A stretch of DNA of 64,000 nucleotides from Psychroserpens burtonensis DSM 12212 (GCF_000425305.1 NZ_KE384348.1:16325-80324); one strand, 5' to 3'. Positions 17,233-26,564 are shown, counted from the stretch's first letter. Program-made: numbers and translations. Notes: generated by a model from the letters alone, not told the origin.

Positions 17233-18441
17233 ATGACACCAAGAAATCTATTATTTCTTTTTTTATTCTTTAGCATAAGTCATCTTAAGATGTACGCCCA
17301 AGAAGCTGTCAATAAAACGCTGAAAGATACAATATCCTTCACTAAAAAAAACTCTCAAAAAATAATAGAATTCGCAAAATTAATTGAGGCTTCTATTCAT
17401 AATAGCGATACAAATACCTTTATTTCTAAACTTAACAGAACCGAATTCTTTAATCGTGTTCTCATTGATTATCCCACAATAGATCGCGAGGATGATTTTA
17501 TTAAAGGGTATTTAACTGGAATAAACATCGCATTAAAATCATTTCCAAATGAAATCATAACGAATGTTGAAAATGGTGCGTACTATGATTTCATCAACTA
17601 TCGTTACGATGATGAAACGCAAACTTATTATGTCCTTTTCCGATTCTATTCTTCGGAATCTGGAATGAATTATCATGATTATAAGATTCTTAATACCAAT
17701 GGAAATCTACAATTCTCAGATATATATATTTATTTAACTGGTGAGCATTTCACCAGTACTATGGGTAGACTTATGCAATATACACTTCCTGAAAATTTAC
17801 TTATAGAAAACAAAAAAACATCAAATAATAGTGAATCTCAAGATCTTTTTAAAGCCATTTTATATAATAAAAATGGTGACTACGAGAAGGCTTATACAAT
17901 TATGGATGGCTTGAAATCTGAACTTTCAAAAGAAAAATTTCTCCTCATATTTAAAGTGTTAATTGCAGGCCAACTGGATGAAAATAAGTACTTAAAATCT
18001 CTAGATGACTTGATTTCTGCATTTCCAGATGACCAAACAATCGCACTAAATAAGATAGATTATCATCTCTATAAAGAAGAATATTTTGAGGCTATACAAG
18101 TTATAAATCAACTTCAAAATGAAACTGAAGATGACTTTTTAAACTTTATGAAAGCTGGAATTGCATTTGAAGATAAAAATTACGATTTAGCACTCAACTT
18201 ATATACCTATACCATTAATAATTATCCTAACTTCTTTGAAGGTCAGGTTGGTTACCTAAGCACCTTGATTGTAATGAAGAATTACATTGATACTACCCAT
18301 TATCTTGATACGATGATTGCAGAGGGTTATGATAAACAAGGACTTTCAAATTATATTGAAGAAGAGGATGAAAATGGTGTGAATATTTTAAAAGCATATT
18401 CTAAGTCTAAAAACTTTTTAGACTGGAAAATAAATAAATGA
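17233..18441 (+). CDS. exported TPR-like protein, hypothetical
   Basis: This 402-residue protein has a signal peptide (MTPRNLLFLFLFFSISHLKMYAQ). The middle (about 50-190) is a mixed domain I do not recognise. The C-terminal half (about 200-390) shows helix pairs like tetratricopeptide repeats: AILYNKNGDYEKAYTIMDGL and AGIAFEDKNYDLALNLYTY. TPR solenoids serve as protein-binding surfaces, probably in the periplasm here. Its stop overlaps the sirtuin ATG by 4 bases (ATGA), so the two are translationally coupled. Confidence 0.82.
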   Translation: MTPRNLLFLFLFFSISHLKMYAQEAVNKTLKDTISFTKKNSQKIIEFAKLIEASIHNSDTNTFISKLNRTEFFNRVLIDYPTIDREDDFIKGYLTGINIALKSFPNEIITNVENGAYYDFINYRYDDETQTYYVLFRFYSSESGMNYHDYKILNTNGNLQFSDIYIYLTGEHFTSTMGRLMQYTLPENLLIENKKTSNNSESQDLFKAILYNKNGDYEKAYTIMDGLKSELSKEKFLLIFKVLIAGQLDENKYLKSLDDLISAFPDDQTIALNKIDYHLYKEEYFEAIQVINQLQNETEDDFLNFMKAGIAFEDKNYDLALNLYTYTINNYPNFFEGQVGYLSTLIVMKNYIDTTHYLDTMIAEGYDKQGLSNYIEEEDENGVNILKAYSKSKNFLDWKINK

Positions 18442-19112
18442 AAAACCTTGTTGTATTAACAGGCGCAGGGATAAGTGCCGAAAGCGGAATTAATACCTTT
18501 AGAGATGCTGACGGACTTTGGGAAGGTCATGACGTAATGGAAGTAGCCACTCCTCAAGGTTTTGCTCAAAACCCTGAACTTGTTTTAGATTTTTATAATC
18601 AACGTCGGAAACAATTACATGAGGTAAAACCTAATAAGGCCCATTTTGATTTAGCCACACTAGAAGCCGAGTATAAGGTCACAATAATCACACAAAATGT
18701 TGATGATTTACATGAACGTGCTGGCAGTAGTAACGTCATTCACTTACATGGTGAATTACTTAAAGTAAGGAGCACAAAGAACCATAACGATATTAAATCA
18801 TGGACTGGTGATCTAAAATTAGGTAATGTGTGTGAAAAAGGCCATCAACTAAGACCACATATTGTCTGGTTTGGTGAAGATGTGCCCATGATAGAAAAAT
18901 CAATAGACATTTGCGAAACTGCAGATATCTTATTGATTATTGGAACCTCAATGCAAGTATATCCTGCAGCTGGATTAATGAATTATATATCGAGTAAGAC
19001 TCCGGTTTACTTCATAGATCCTAAACCCACTATCAGCAGTACTAACCAAATTACAGTAATCACAAATACCGCTACCAAAGGCATGACATCCTTTATAGAA
19101 TTATTAAAATAA
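18438..19112 (+). CDS. cobB: NAD-dependent protein deacylase (sirtuin, CobB type)
   Basis: This 224-residue class III sirtuin has GAGISAESGINTFR, the NAD-binding ITQNVDDLHERAG, catalytic His in IHLHGEL and WFGEDVP. The YNQRR segment gives the Tyr-x-x-Arg pair that in Sirt5/CobB reads negatively charged acyl groups, so desuccinylase activity is possible. Only one Cys is present where four zinc ligands normally sit (NVCEKGHQLRPH), so the zinc site is degenerate. It overlaps the preceding TPR gene by 4 bases. Confidence 0.95.
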   Translation: MKNLVVLTGAGISAESGINTFRDADGLWEGHDVMEVATPQGFAQNPELVLDFYNQRRKQLHEVKPNKAHFDLATLEAEYKVTIITQNVDDLHERAGSSNVIHLHGELLKVRSTKNHNDIKSWTGDLKLGNVCEKGHQLRPHIVWFGEDVPMIEKSIDICETADILLIIGTSMQVYPAAGLMNYISSKTPVYFIDPKPTISSTNQITVITNTATKGMTSFIELLK

Positions 19113-19147
19113 ATTGAATAATTACTTGTGCTAAAAATAGTGTTAAG

Positions 19148-19348
19148 CTAATCATCACTTGAGAGTTTAAAAAAATTATTTACTGGTTTTCCAAAGACAT
19201 CAGATAATTTAAGTGCTAAAACGGTGGACGGCACATATCTATTAGCTTCAATAGAATTTATAGTTTGTCGAGATACTCCAATTTTTTTAGCCAAATCACC
19301 TTGCGTTAAACTCAAAATAGCCCGTTCTACTTTAATAGTATTCTCCAT
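19148..19348 (-). CDS. small XRE-family transcriptional regulator
   Basis: This 66-residue Cro/C1-type helix-turn-helix protein has LTQGDLAKKIGVSRQTINSIE as the HTH and ends in the FFK segment common in this YozG-like group. I chose the ATG at 19348; a longer frame to 19378 adds only overlap. The ATG overlaps the stop of the membrane-protein gene (TAATG), giving tight coupling. It probably represses its own operon. Confidence 0.93.
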   Translation of the reverse strand: MENTIKVERAILSLTQGDLAKKIGVSRQTINSIEANRYVPSTVLALKLSDVFGKPVNNFFKLSSDD

Positions 19349-19797
19349 TATCGCACACGCTTTAAAGTATGAAAACATAGCAATTGTATCATAAGCATGA
19401 ACAGTAAGACTTGAAAATCTCCAATATCATGAAATTCTTCACCTCCAGAATTCACCACATTAGACACTCCATAATCAACAAACGGCATAATTAAAGCATA
19501 TACAACACCTGCAACAAATGCATAAGTATAAGATTGCATCCTTAATTTTACAACCATCTCATCTTCATCTTTATCTTTTGCTATAGACATCAACAACATA
19601 CCAATTAAAAGACCCCTTTGCAACATCACCTTTAAGACTTCTTGATCTCCTTCTAAAACAAATGCTCTAATAAACATCATGACGATCGCAGTTCCTAAAA
19701 CAGCTATACCTATTGTATAAAAGTAATGTGGCAATCTAAAATTAATAAGTTTCTCTAACCCTTTTCTTTCGCATTCTATAAAATTTTGTTTTTTCAT
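19348..19797 (-). CDS. small integral membrane protein paired with XRE regulator
   Basis: This 149-residue protein has four hydrophobic segments (about 28-45, 62-75, 88-106, 125-143). I do not recognise a named family. Pairs of an XRE regulator and a small multi-pass protein are frequent in Bacteroidota and Firmicutes; the cargo is unknown. I start it at the ATG at 19797 (MKKQNFIE). A TTG at 19806 is also in frame. A 7-bp inverted repeat lies between the -7 box and the start. Confidence 0.8.
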   Translation of the reverse strand: MKKQNFIECERKGLEKLINFRLPHYFYTIGIAVLGTAIVMMFIRAFVLEGDQEVLKVMLQRGLLIGMLLMSIAKDKDEDEMVVKLRMQSYTYAFVAGVVYALIMPFVDYGVSNVVNSGGEEFHDIGDFQVLLFMLMIQLLCFHTLKRVR

Positions 19798-19821
19798 AAT
19801 TAACAAATTTACCTTATATTA

Positions 19822-19839
19822 AGTAAAATAATTTTTACT
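19822..19839. promoter_or_regulatory. candidate XRE operator
   Basis: AGTAAAA-TAAT-TTTTACT is a perfect 7-bp inverted repeat. It lies between the -7 box (19846-19853) and the start of the membrane/XRE operon, near the expected transcription start, which is where an autorepressor would act. Its identity as an operator is inferred. Confidence 0.5.
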
Positions 19840-19845
19840 AAAAGA

Positions 19846-19853
19846 CAAATATA
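19846..19853 (-). promoter_or_regulatory. -7 box of the membrane protein/XRE operon
   Basis: TATATTTG on the minus strand fits TAnnTTTG and lies about 50 bases before the start at 19797. No clear -33 TTG was seen. Confidence 0.45.
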
Positions 19854-20185
19854 CTTTACATTTTTAAGTAACACAAATTTTTTTATAAAAAAGTTTTATA
19901 AATACTCCATTGCACTATTTGTATTAAAATATGTACGATCAGATTTTTTTTTACTTTGCCCCTATGTTGTGATTCAAAAAGTGGTTTATACCAATCGTTT
20001 GGAATTCTATCCCAATCATAAAGTTATGAATTGAAAGGTCTATAGACTTTAACTACATGCACTAACAATACAGATTTGTCTTTATATAGTTGTCTAAAGA
20101 TTATTTCAAGCAACAGGAATAATTTCTCCCATTGTCAAAAGGTTTTAAAGAAATATTTCTAGATAAAGTACTAGTTCGGTAAGAC
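19854..20185. other. intergenic, no gene supported
   Basis: A plus-strand run starting ATGTTG at about 19963 would read FKKWFIPIVWNSIPIIKL but has a TGA as its third codon, so it is not a supported gene. Nothing else was recognised. Confidence 0.4.
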
Positions 20186-21094
20186 TTAATTAAGAATATC
20201 TAATAGTGCAGGTTCTAGATGATGATATTCAAAATCAAAGCCGATCTCTTCGATTTTTGAGGCGCTCACCCTTTGACTCTCAAATAGTAAAATATGCATT
20301 TCCCCTAAAACGAGTTTCATTGCAAACTTTGGAATATTTGGCAAAATAAGTGGTTTATGGAGTGCTTTTGCGACTGTTTTAGTAAGTTCTAGGTTAGAAA
20401 CTGGATTTGGGGCAACACCATTGTACGTGCCTTCCAAATTATTTGTAACTGCAAAAACAAACAATCGGGCTAAATCCTTTATATGAATCCAAGACTGCCA
20501 CTGCTCTCCACTTCCAAAGGCTGCTCCTAGTCCCAAACGAATAGGTTTCGCTATCTCTGGCAAGGCACCTCCTTTAGTTGAAAGCACGAGACCTATTCTA
20601 ATTTTAGCCAGCTGTATACCTGCAGATGCAAATTGATCAACTACTGCTTCCCATTGCTCTACGACTTGTCCTAAAAAAGAAGCTGAAACGCCGGGCTCAT
20701 CCTCTTCATAGTAATTAGTCAGTGAATTTGGATAAATACCAATCGCACTAGCAGAAACGATTTGTTCAATAGGAAAATTATTTGATCTAATCGTGTCCAA
20801 TAATAACTGAGTAGTTTCTGTTCTACTCGTAATTATTTCCTTTTTATAACTATCTGTCCAGCGTTTAGAGATTGAGGCTCCTACGAGATTAATGATAGTA
20901 TCTACACTCTCAAAACAGGATACATCTATTTCTTTTGTATCTGGGTTCCAGTAGAAGCCTTTATAATTATCGGTAGTGCTGAGTTTATTTTTAGACGTTG
21001 TAAGATAGTGAACATTAATATTTTGATCGCGGCAAACTTTTACAATTTCTTGACCAATTAATCCGGTTGCTCCTGTAATTAAAACTGTTTTCAT
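20186..21094 (-). CDS. TIGR01777-type NAD(P)-dependent epimerase/oxidoreductase
   Basis: This 302-residue short-chain dehydrogenase-like protein has the Rossmann signature ITGATGLIGQEIV at the N-terminus, INLVGASISKRWT, the SASAIGIYPNS block and the C-terminal DUF1731 segment (about 250-300). The family resembles the plant chloroplast cell-division factor GC1 and YfcH; its substrate is unknown. It is the last of a minus-strand run behind mnmD, from which it is separated by 54 bases. Confidence 0.93.
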   Translation of the reverse strand: MKTVLITGATGLIGQEIVKVCRDQNINVHYLTTSKNKLSTTDNYKGFYWNPDTKEIDVSCFESVDTIINLVGASISKRWTDSYKKEIITSRTETTQLLLDTIRSNNFPIEQIVSASAIGIYPNSLTNYYEEDEPGVSASFLGQVVEQWEAVVDQFASAGIQLAKIRIGLVLSTKGGALPEIAKPIRLGLGAAFGSGEQWQSWIHIKDLARLFVFAVTNNLEGTYNGVAPNPVSNLELTKTVAKALHKPLILPNIPKFAMKLVLGEMHILLFESQRVSASKIEEIGFDFEYHHLEPALLDILN

Positions 21095-21148
21095 AGTTGT
21101 GCAAATTTACGAAATGCTACTATCAAGGCTCAAAATTTTAATAAGGGT

Positions 21149-21826
21149 TTAACGTTTAACAGCTCTTAACATGTGTCGTTTTCCTGGAGGGCCATCTAGG
21201 CGCTCTACTTCAAAACCTAAAGCGATAAGTGTACGACGAACACTACCAATAGCAGCATAAGTTGTTAATACCCCGTTTTGCTTTAATGCTCTATGCATAA
21301 TCTTAAAAATATCTTCGGTCCAAAGTTCTGGCTGAACACGTGCTCCAAAAGCATCGAAATAAATAACATCAAACATGTTTTCTACGGAAATATCTTTAAA
21401 AAACTGTTGTTGCTTTTTGAGTTTAAATACTTCTGAAATTTGATGTTCTTCCTCCCAAGAGCAGCTATGGAGTTGTTTGAGCTTTTCGGAAGGTACATCT
21501 AACTCTGAAGTATAATTGAGCTGTTCTAATTCCTCCGAAGAAATAGGAAAAGCTTCTACACCAACATAATTGATGGATTGAATTAGTTCTTCAGCCTTTA
21601 ATTGAGTGAGTAAGGCATTTAAACCTGTACCAAAGCCAATTTCTAAAATTGAAATTTCAGATTGTGGTTGTTTTAATTTTTCCGCATAAAAAAAAAGCAA
21701 ACCATGTTTTATATACACATGATTTGCTTCTTGTATTGCGCCATGAACAGAATGATATTGCTCATTCCAATCTTTTATTTGAATGGTTTTTGAGCCATCT
21801 GCTGTGGTAATTATACTGCGTTGCAA
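21149..21826 (-). CDS. mnmD: tRNA mnm5s2U methyltransferase domain protein MnmD
   Basis: This 225-residue SAM-dependent methyltransferase performs the last step of 5-methylaminomethyl-2-thiouridine formation in tRNA wobble positions. It shows the SAM site ILEIGFGTGLNALL, then VIYFDAFGARVQPELW and a C-terminal SVRRTLIALGFEVERLDGPPGKRHML. This is the stand-alone MnmD half; there is no fused FAD oxidoreductase (MnmC1). It begins one base after the stop of the DUF4920 gene. Confidence 0.94.
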   Translation of the reverse strand: MQRSIITTADGSKTIQIKDWNEQYHSVHGAIQEANHVYIKHGLLFFYAEKLKQPQSEISILEIGFGTGLNALLTQLKAEELIQSINYVGVEAFPISSEELEQLNYTSELDVPSEKLKQLHSCSWEEEHQISEVFKLKKQQQFFKDISVENMFDVIYFDAFGARVQPELWTEDIFKIMHRALKQNGVLTTYAAIGSVRRTLIALGFEVERLDGPPGKRHMLRAVKR

Positions 21827-21827
21827 A

Positions 21828-22364
21828 TTATTTTACGTTGAGTAAAACACCATCTGCTAAAAATGAATATGTTTTTTTAGCTTCTGTTATTTTGGCGATT
21901 TCTTGTGGTGTTGCTCCACCATCTTCTGCATAATGACGTTGCTCATCTACAGGCACTTCATTTATATAAGCTTTACCGTTAATAACAACCTCTTTTCCAG
22001 AAATATCTTTTGGCATAAAAAAACCGTAGTCTTTAAATTTAACCATGACTTGTTCTCCATCTGGTAAGTCTAATTTCATCCAGCATCCTTTAGATTGACA
22101 AACCTCTTCAACTTTAGCAACCATTTTTGCATCTATTGAGTCTCCTACTGTCATACTAGCATAATGTACTGCCATACGTTTAGCGGTAATCGCATCTGAC
22201 GATGTGATTTTCTTACCAAAAGATTCGTAGGCAATATCTTGAAATTGCGTTACAGTTTCGGTTTCTAATGTCGCCACCTCGTTACTAACATTCTTGTCTT
22301 CTTTACACGAGACTAGTACTACAACTGCTAATGCAATAATTAAAATATGTTTCATTTTACTCAT
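21828..22364 (-). CDS. DUF4920 lipoprotein
   Basis: This 178-residue protein has a lipoprotein signal (IIALAVVVLVSC, Cys about 20). The DUF4920 domain follows, with the conserved VCQSKGCWMKLDLPDGEQVMV and FKDYGFFMPKDISGKEVVINGKAY. The function is unknown; it is periplasmic, possibly metal-related given CQSKGC. It is first in the run with mnmD and the epimerase. Confidence 0.9.
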   Translation of the reverse strand: MSKMKHILIIALAVVVLVSCKEDKNVSNEVATLETETVTQFQDIAYESFGKKITSSDAITAKRMAVHYASMTVGDSIDAKMVAKVEEVCQSKGCWMKLDLPDGEQVMVKFKDYGFFMPKDISGKEVVINGKAYINEVPVDEQRHYAEDGGATPQEIAKITEAKKTYSFLADGVLLNVK

Positions 22365-22440
22365 TTGTTTTCAATTTATGGAAACCAAAGTTAAGCATTT
22401 TTTTGGAAAACATTATGTTTTATAACCCACGTTAAATATG

Positions 22441-22448
22441 TATTTTTG
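22441..22448 (+). promoter_or_regulatory. -7 box of ilvE
   Basis: TATTTTTG fits TAnnTTTG and lies 22 bases before the ATG at 22471. No matching -33 element was seen at the right distance. Confidence 0.45.
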
Positions 22449-22470
22449 CAGAACAAAACAATACATCAAA

Positions 22471-23544
22471 ATGTCAAATAATTATACTAGTAACTTACAC
22501 ATAGAAAAAGCTAAAACATCAAAAATTAATACTGTTGACTTTGACAATTTAACCTTTGGGAGAACATTTACAGATCACATGTTTATTTGTGATTTTGTTG
22601 ATGGGAAATGGCAACAGCCAAAGATTATGCCATATCAGGCTATGACAATGGATCCCTCTGCTCGTGTGTTTCATTATGGGCAAGCTGTCTTTGAAGGCAT
22701 GAAAGCTTATAAGGATGATAAAGGTGATGTCTTTTTATTTAGACCTGATCAAAACTTCAAGCGTATTAATAAATCATGTGCGAGATTGGCAATGCCAGAG
22801 TTTCCTGAGAACTACTTTTTTGAGGGATTAACAACCTTAGTCAACCTTGATAGAGATTGGGTTAAGCCAGGAATGGGCAACTCTTTATATTTAAGACCGT
22901 TTGCTATTGCTATAGATTCTGCTATTGCAGCAGCACCTTCAGACAGCTACAGGTTTATGATTATTTGTTCTCCTGCAAAAGCATACTATAAAGGAACCGT
23001 TAAGGTACTTATTGCAGAAGAGTTTAGTCGTTCTGCAAACGGTGGTGTTGGTTTTGCTAAAGCTGCGGGTAATTATGCAGCACAGTTTTACCCAACGAGT
23101 TTAGCACAAAAAAAAGGATACCAACAAGTCATTTGGACAGATGCAGACACACATACCTTCTTAGAGGAAGCAGGAACTATGAATGTGTTTTTTAGAATAA
23201 ATGATACGTTAATTACCGCACCAATAAGTGACCGTATATTAGATGGTGTAACTCGTAAGAGTTTAATCCAACTAGCAGAAGACAATGATATTCCAATTGA
23301 AGTAAGACAGATTAAAGTTTCTGAAATTGTAGAGGCTTCAAAAAACGGAACATTACAAGAAATATTTGGAGCAGGAACGGCGGCTGTAATTAGCCCAATT
23401 GAAGGATTTGAATATAAAGATACCTATTATAATCTTCCTCAAATTGAAGATCACTCCTACTCTAGCATCTTAAAAAATAAGATGATGAGTATCCAACATA
23501 ACCTCTCTGAGGATAAAAACGAATGGAGATACGAAGTGAAATAA
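22471..23544 (+). CDS. ilvE: branched-chain amino acid aminotransferase
   Basis: This PLP fold-type IV aminotransferase interconverts Val, Leu and Ile with their 2-oxo acids. It is 357 residues, the longer BCAT type also found in eukaryotes. Signatures are HYGQAVFEGMKAY, the PLP lysine in GFAKAAGNYAAQ, EEAGTMNVFF and EIFGAGTAAVISPI. I chose the ATG at 22471; a longer frame from 22438 runs through the promoter. A strong terminator follows at once. Confidence 0.97.
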   Translation: MSNNYTSNLHIEKAKTSKINTVDFDNLTFGRTFTDHMFICDFVDGKWQQPKIMPYQAMTMDPSARVFHYGQAVFEGMKAYKDDKGDVFLFRPDQNFKRINKSCARLAMPEFPENYFFEGLTTLVNLDRDWVKPGMGNSLYLRPFAIAIDSAIAAAPSDSYRFMIICSPAKAYYKGTVKVLIAEEFSRSANGGVGFAKAAGNYAAQFYPTSLAQKKGYQQVIWTDADTHTFLEEAGTMNVFFRINDTLITAPISDRILDGVTRKSLIQLAEDNDIPIEVRQIKVSEIVEASKNGTLQEIFGAGTAAVISPIEGFEYKDTYYNLPQIEDHSYSSILKNKMMSIQHNLSEDKNEWRYEVK

Positions 23545-23548
23545 AAAA

Positions 23549-23580
23549 CAAAACAAAGAGCCAAATGGCTCTTTGTTTTT
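23549..23580. terminator. bidirectional terminator between ilvE and pyrophosphohydrolase gene
   Basis: AAACAAAGAGCCA (23551-23563) pairs perfectly with TGGCTCTTTGTTT (23566-23578), with A and T runs on both flanks. It serves both convergent genes. Confidence 0.9.
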
Positions 23581-23965
23581 ATGACTTTAAAATTGCCTCG
23601 ATGTGCGGTTTAAAATAGTTTGGTCCCTTTAAAACTTTACCATCTTCTCTATAAATAGGTTCACCATCTTCACCGAGCTTACTCATGTTGCTGCGTTGAA
23701 TTTCGTCAAACACTTCTTCTATTTTATGTTGTAAACCGTGTTCTATAATTGTTCCGCAAAGAATATAAAGCATATCACCTAGCGCATCTGCCACTTCAAC
23801 GAGATCGTCATCCTTTGCTGCTTCTAGATATTCTTCGTTTTCTTCACGCATTAGCTTATAACGCAACATGTTTTTATCTGCACCTAAATCTGCTTTAGGA
23901 GTTTCGCGATAACCAATTTTAAATGCGGTATGAAATGCTTTTACAGCTTCTATTTTATTCTTCAT
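23579..23965 (-). CDS. MazG/HisE-like NTP pyrophosphohydrolase
   Basis: This 128-residue all-alpha pyrophosphohydrolase has the metal-binding pattern REENEEYLEA (ExxE) and VADALGDMLYIL (ExxD-like), as in the MazG/dUTPase-like superfamily. Enzymes of this group hydrolyse nucleoside triphosphates or phosphoribosyl-ATP; no his operon is nearby, so a nucleotide house-cleaning role is more likely. It is convergent with ilvE and shares its terminator. Confidence 0.88.
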   Translation of the reverse strand: MKNKIEAVKAFHTAFKIGYRETPKADLGADKNMLRYKLMREENEEYLEAAKDDDLVEVADALGDMLYILCGTIIEHGLQHKIEEVFDEIQRSNMSKLGEDGEPIYREDGKVLKGPNYFKPHIEAILKS

Positions 23966-24142
23966 GAAAATTATTTTTCATTTCCGTAAAAACGGAAATC
24001 TTGTTATTGTTATCTGATCTAAAATGGCATAATTGTCCTAAATAATTCATAAACAACAATTTACCTATAATTATAAAAACTTTCACATTCAAAATCAAAC
24101 TTTGTCCTTAAGGTTTAATTATTTTTACATAAAAATAGCAAT

Positions 24143-24328
24143 ATGTTTAGTTCTGGTCAATTGATTTTCGCAATTTTATTCGCATTGGTTTTTGCTGTAG
24201 TCATATTCTTTGCTTACAAAAAAGATCTTAATTTACACAAAAAGTACTACAAAGGTAGTGTTTGGGTATTGATTGCTTTTATTGGTTTCATACTTATGAT
24301 TGCTGCTATTAAGTTTGTATTTGTTTAA
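24143..24328 (+). CDS. small two-span membrane protein, conserved in flavobacteria
   Basis: This 61-residue protein has two hydrophobic helices (about 5-25 and 40-60) joined by a basic loop (YKKDLNLHKKYYKGS). The balanced hydrophobicity and positive loop fit a real inner-membrane hairpin. I do not know its function. Confidence 0.75.
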   Translation: MFSSGQLIFAILFALVFAVVIFFAYKKDLNLHKKYYKGSVWVLIAFIGFILMIAAIKFVFV

Positions 24329-24466
24329 CAAAAAAAAACAATTAAATCCTTTTTTACATATTTAGAATTCACTTTAAAATAGTTTTCTTTTTTGTCATTT
24401 AACGAACGGTTACTATTTCAAACAATGATGACATTACGAGCTCATAACACTAAATTTAGTAGCAAC

Positions 24467-24504
24467 AAAAAAAAGGATGTAATTTTCATTACATCCTTTT
24501 TTTT
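24467..24504. terminator. terminator at the 3' end of the M49 peptidase gene
   Basis: GGATGTAAT (24475-24483) pairs perfectly with ATTACATCC (24488-24496), flanked by A8 and T8 runs, so it can work from either side. It lies 21 bases after the stop of the minus-strand gene. Confidence 0.9.
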
Positions 24505-24524
24505 ATACTATAAATTTAAATATT

Positions 24525-26564
24525 TTAATTTTCCGAAGGAAGAAAACCATATTCCTTACTATATCTCATCATTTGCCCTTCAAATGTATTAGGTTGCTGT
24601 ACTTTAACTCCAGTAATTTCACCATTATCATCTTTCTCTGCAACGAGAACTGGATTTACAAACCCACTATATGGAGCGCCTGTAAATTGGGCATTACGTT
24701 CTAAAACTTCAGCATGGATCGCTTGATCTACTTTTACACCGTAGCCTTCAACCAAATCTTCTACTGCTTTATAATCCCCTTCTGATTTGATACGTTGTGT
24801 TTCTCTTAGTAATTGACCAAATAACGCATGTAGTTTTTCGTAATCATTAATATTGAAATATGTTTTACCGTCTCTCGTCACTTTTTCGATGACATTGTCT
24901 GCCTGTCCGTTTTTATAAGCCCAAGCCGAAACCCATTGTCTATTAACCATATGTGCTTCTTCTACATCATCTCCTAAATTCAATCTAATTAACTGTGTCA
25001 TTAATCCGTTTCTAATATAACCATCATAAGCCGCTTTACCAACAGATTTCCAATCATCAACTAATCCTAGTTCTTGTATTTTAGGGTTATACAAATAGTA
25101 CAATCCCACTAAATCTGCACGACCTTCCTCTAAAGTAGAAGCGTACTTTTTAAGTGTTTCCTTAGTTTCTCCAACTCCAGGATTTAATTGTCCAGATGCA
25201 TGACCAATCACTTCATGAAGTGCTGTATGTAATTTATCTGCTACTTGGCCATATTTTTCTTCTAACTCATATTCTTCATCGTCATTTACAAATTCTTTTA
25301 AACGACCTGTACTTCCTGCATTGTTATAAGCGTGAATAATATTCCCTAAAGATACAGACTTGCTCCCAACAGCAGCACGAATCCAGTTTGCATTTGGTAA
25401 GTTAACACCAATAGGAGTACTTGGTGAAGCATCTCCCGCTTCTCCCGCGACATTGACAACCTTATAAGTAACACCAACGACACTATCTTTTTTATGTTCA
25501 TCCATTAAAGGTGAATTATCTTCAAACCACTGCGCGTTTTCGGATAAAACTGACATCTTTGCAGACATATCAAAATCTTTAATTTGCACAATCGTTTCAT
25601 ACGAACCTCTGTAACCCGCTGGATCGTTATAAACTTCAATAAAGCTATTAATATAGTCGATATTTCCATCTGTTGCAGCCGTCCAAGCAACGTTATAATC
25701 GTCCCAAGTTTGAAGATCACCCGTATTATAGTATTGAATTAATAAGCCAAGTGCATCGCCTTGAGCTTTATTTTCTGCAACACCCTGAGCTAATTCTAAC
25801 CATTTAACAATTTCATCAATAGCGCTTCCGTATAATCCGCCAGACTTATAAACACGCTCTTTAAGAACACCCTCTTCTTTAATCAATTGCGAGTTTAAAC
25901 CAAATGATAATGGTTTATCTGGATTTGGAGACACTTTCTTTTTGTAGAAATTTTCTACATCAGCAGTAGTCACATCTGGCCCATAAAAATTGATAGCAGA
26001 TAATAACACATTGTCAACATCTTTAGTGAGATTTACTTTCTTAGCATCTTTATCATTGAACAGGACATCAAAAGCCTCACCTTCTAAAGTTGTGTTCGTA
26101 GCTGCTAATAATTGATTTAAATATTCCATCGAAAATTCAGGTTGCAGTTTAGCATTTGAATAATGATGATGAATACCGTTAGAAAACCAAACACGTTTTA
26201 AATAGGTTTCAAAAGCGTTCCAATCCTCTGTATTTTTATCACCACTAAAATTAGCGTATACATTCTCTAATGCCTTTCTAATTTTTAAATTATGTCTATA
26301 ATTTTGATCCCACATAATATCACGCCCAGACAAACCAGCTTGTGTTAGATAGTACGCTAATTTTTGCTCTTTGAGCGTCAAATCCTCCCATCCTGGAATT
26401 TGGTATCGCAACACTTTAATATCCGCAAATTGCTCGACATTGAAGTCAAAGTTTTCAGTTTTTTCTACTTTTTCAGCCTCTGCCATTTCTCCTTTTTTAC
26501 TCTCATCACACGAGAACATAAAGGCAGTAATAATAGCTAAAACTAATATCTGTTTTAATTTCAT
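24525..26564 (-). CDS. M49-family dipeptidyl-peptidase III-like lipoprotein
   Basis: This 679-residue zinc metallopeptidase removes dipeptides from peptide N-termini. The lipoprotein signal is MKLKQILVLAIITAFMFSC. The M49 zinc motif is HEVIGHASG (HExxGH, about residue 448), with the third ligand in EEGRADLVGLY (about 480). The length suits bacterial DPP III. It probably acts in the periplasm in peptide use. It is monocistronic, with a strong terminator. The stop lies beside a copy of the TTCCGAAG octamer, which forms its last codons (PSEN). Confidence 0.93.
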   Translation of the reverse strand: MKLKQILVLAIITAFMFSCDESKKGEMAEAEKVEKTENFDFNVEQFADIKVLRYQIPGWEDLTLKEQKLAYYLTQAGLSGRDIMWDQNYRHNLKIRKALENVYANFSGDKNTEDWNAFETYLKRVWFSNGIHHHYSNAKLQPEFSMEYLNQLLAATNTTLEGEAFDVLFNDKDAKKVNLTKDVDNVLLSAINFYGPDVTTADVENFYKKKVSPNPDKPLSFGLNSQLIKEEGVLKERVYKSGGLYGSAIDEIVKWLELAQGVAENKAQGDALGLLIQYYNTGDLQTWDDYNVAWTAATDGNIDYINSFIEVYNDPAGYRGSYETIVQIKDFDMSAKMSVLSENAQWFEDNSPLMDEHKKDSVVGVTYKVVNVAGEAGDASPSTPIGVNLPNANWIRAAVGSKSVSLGNIIHAYNNAGSTGRLKEFVNDDEEYELEEKYGQVADKLHTALHEVIGHASGQLNPGVGETKETLKKYASTLEEGRADLVGLYYLYNPKIQELGLVDDWKSVGKAAYDGYIRNGLMTQLIRLNLGDDVEEAHMVNRQWVSAWAYKNGQADNVIEKVTRDGKTYFNINDYEKLHALFGQLLRETQRIKSEGDYKAVEDLVEGYGVKVDQAIHAEVLERNAQFTGAPYSGFVNPVLVAEKDDNGEITGVKVQQPNTFEGQMMRYSKEYGFLPSEN

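Noticed and set aside
19963..20030. Plus-strand FKKWFIPIVWNSIPIIKL-like peptide
   Set aside because: The third codon is TGA and there is no other start. It is too short to support.
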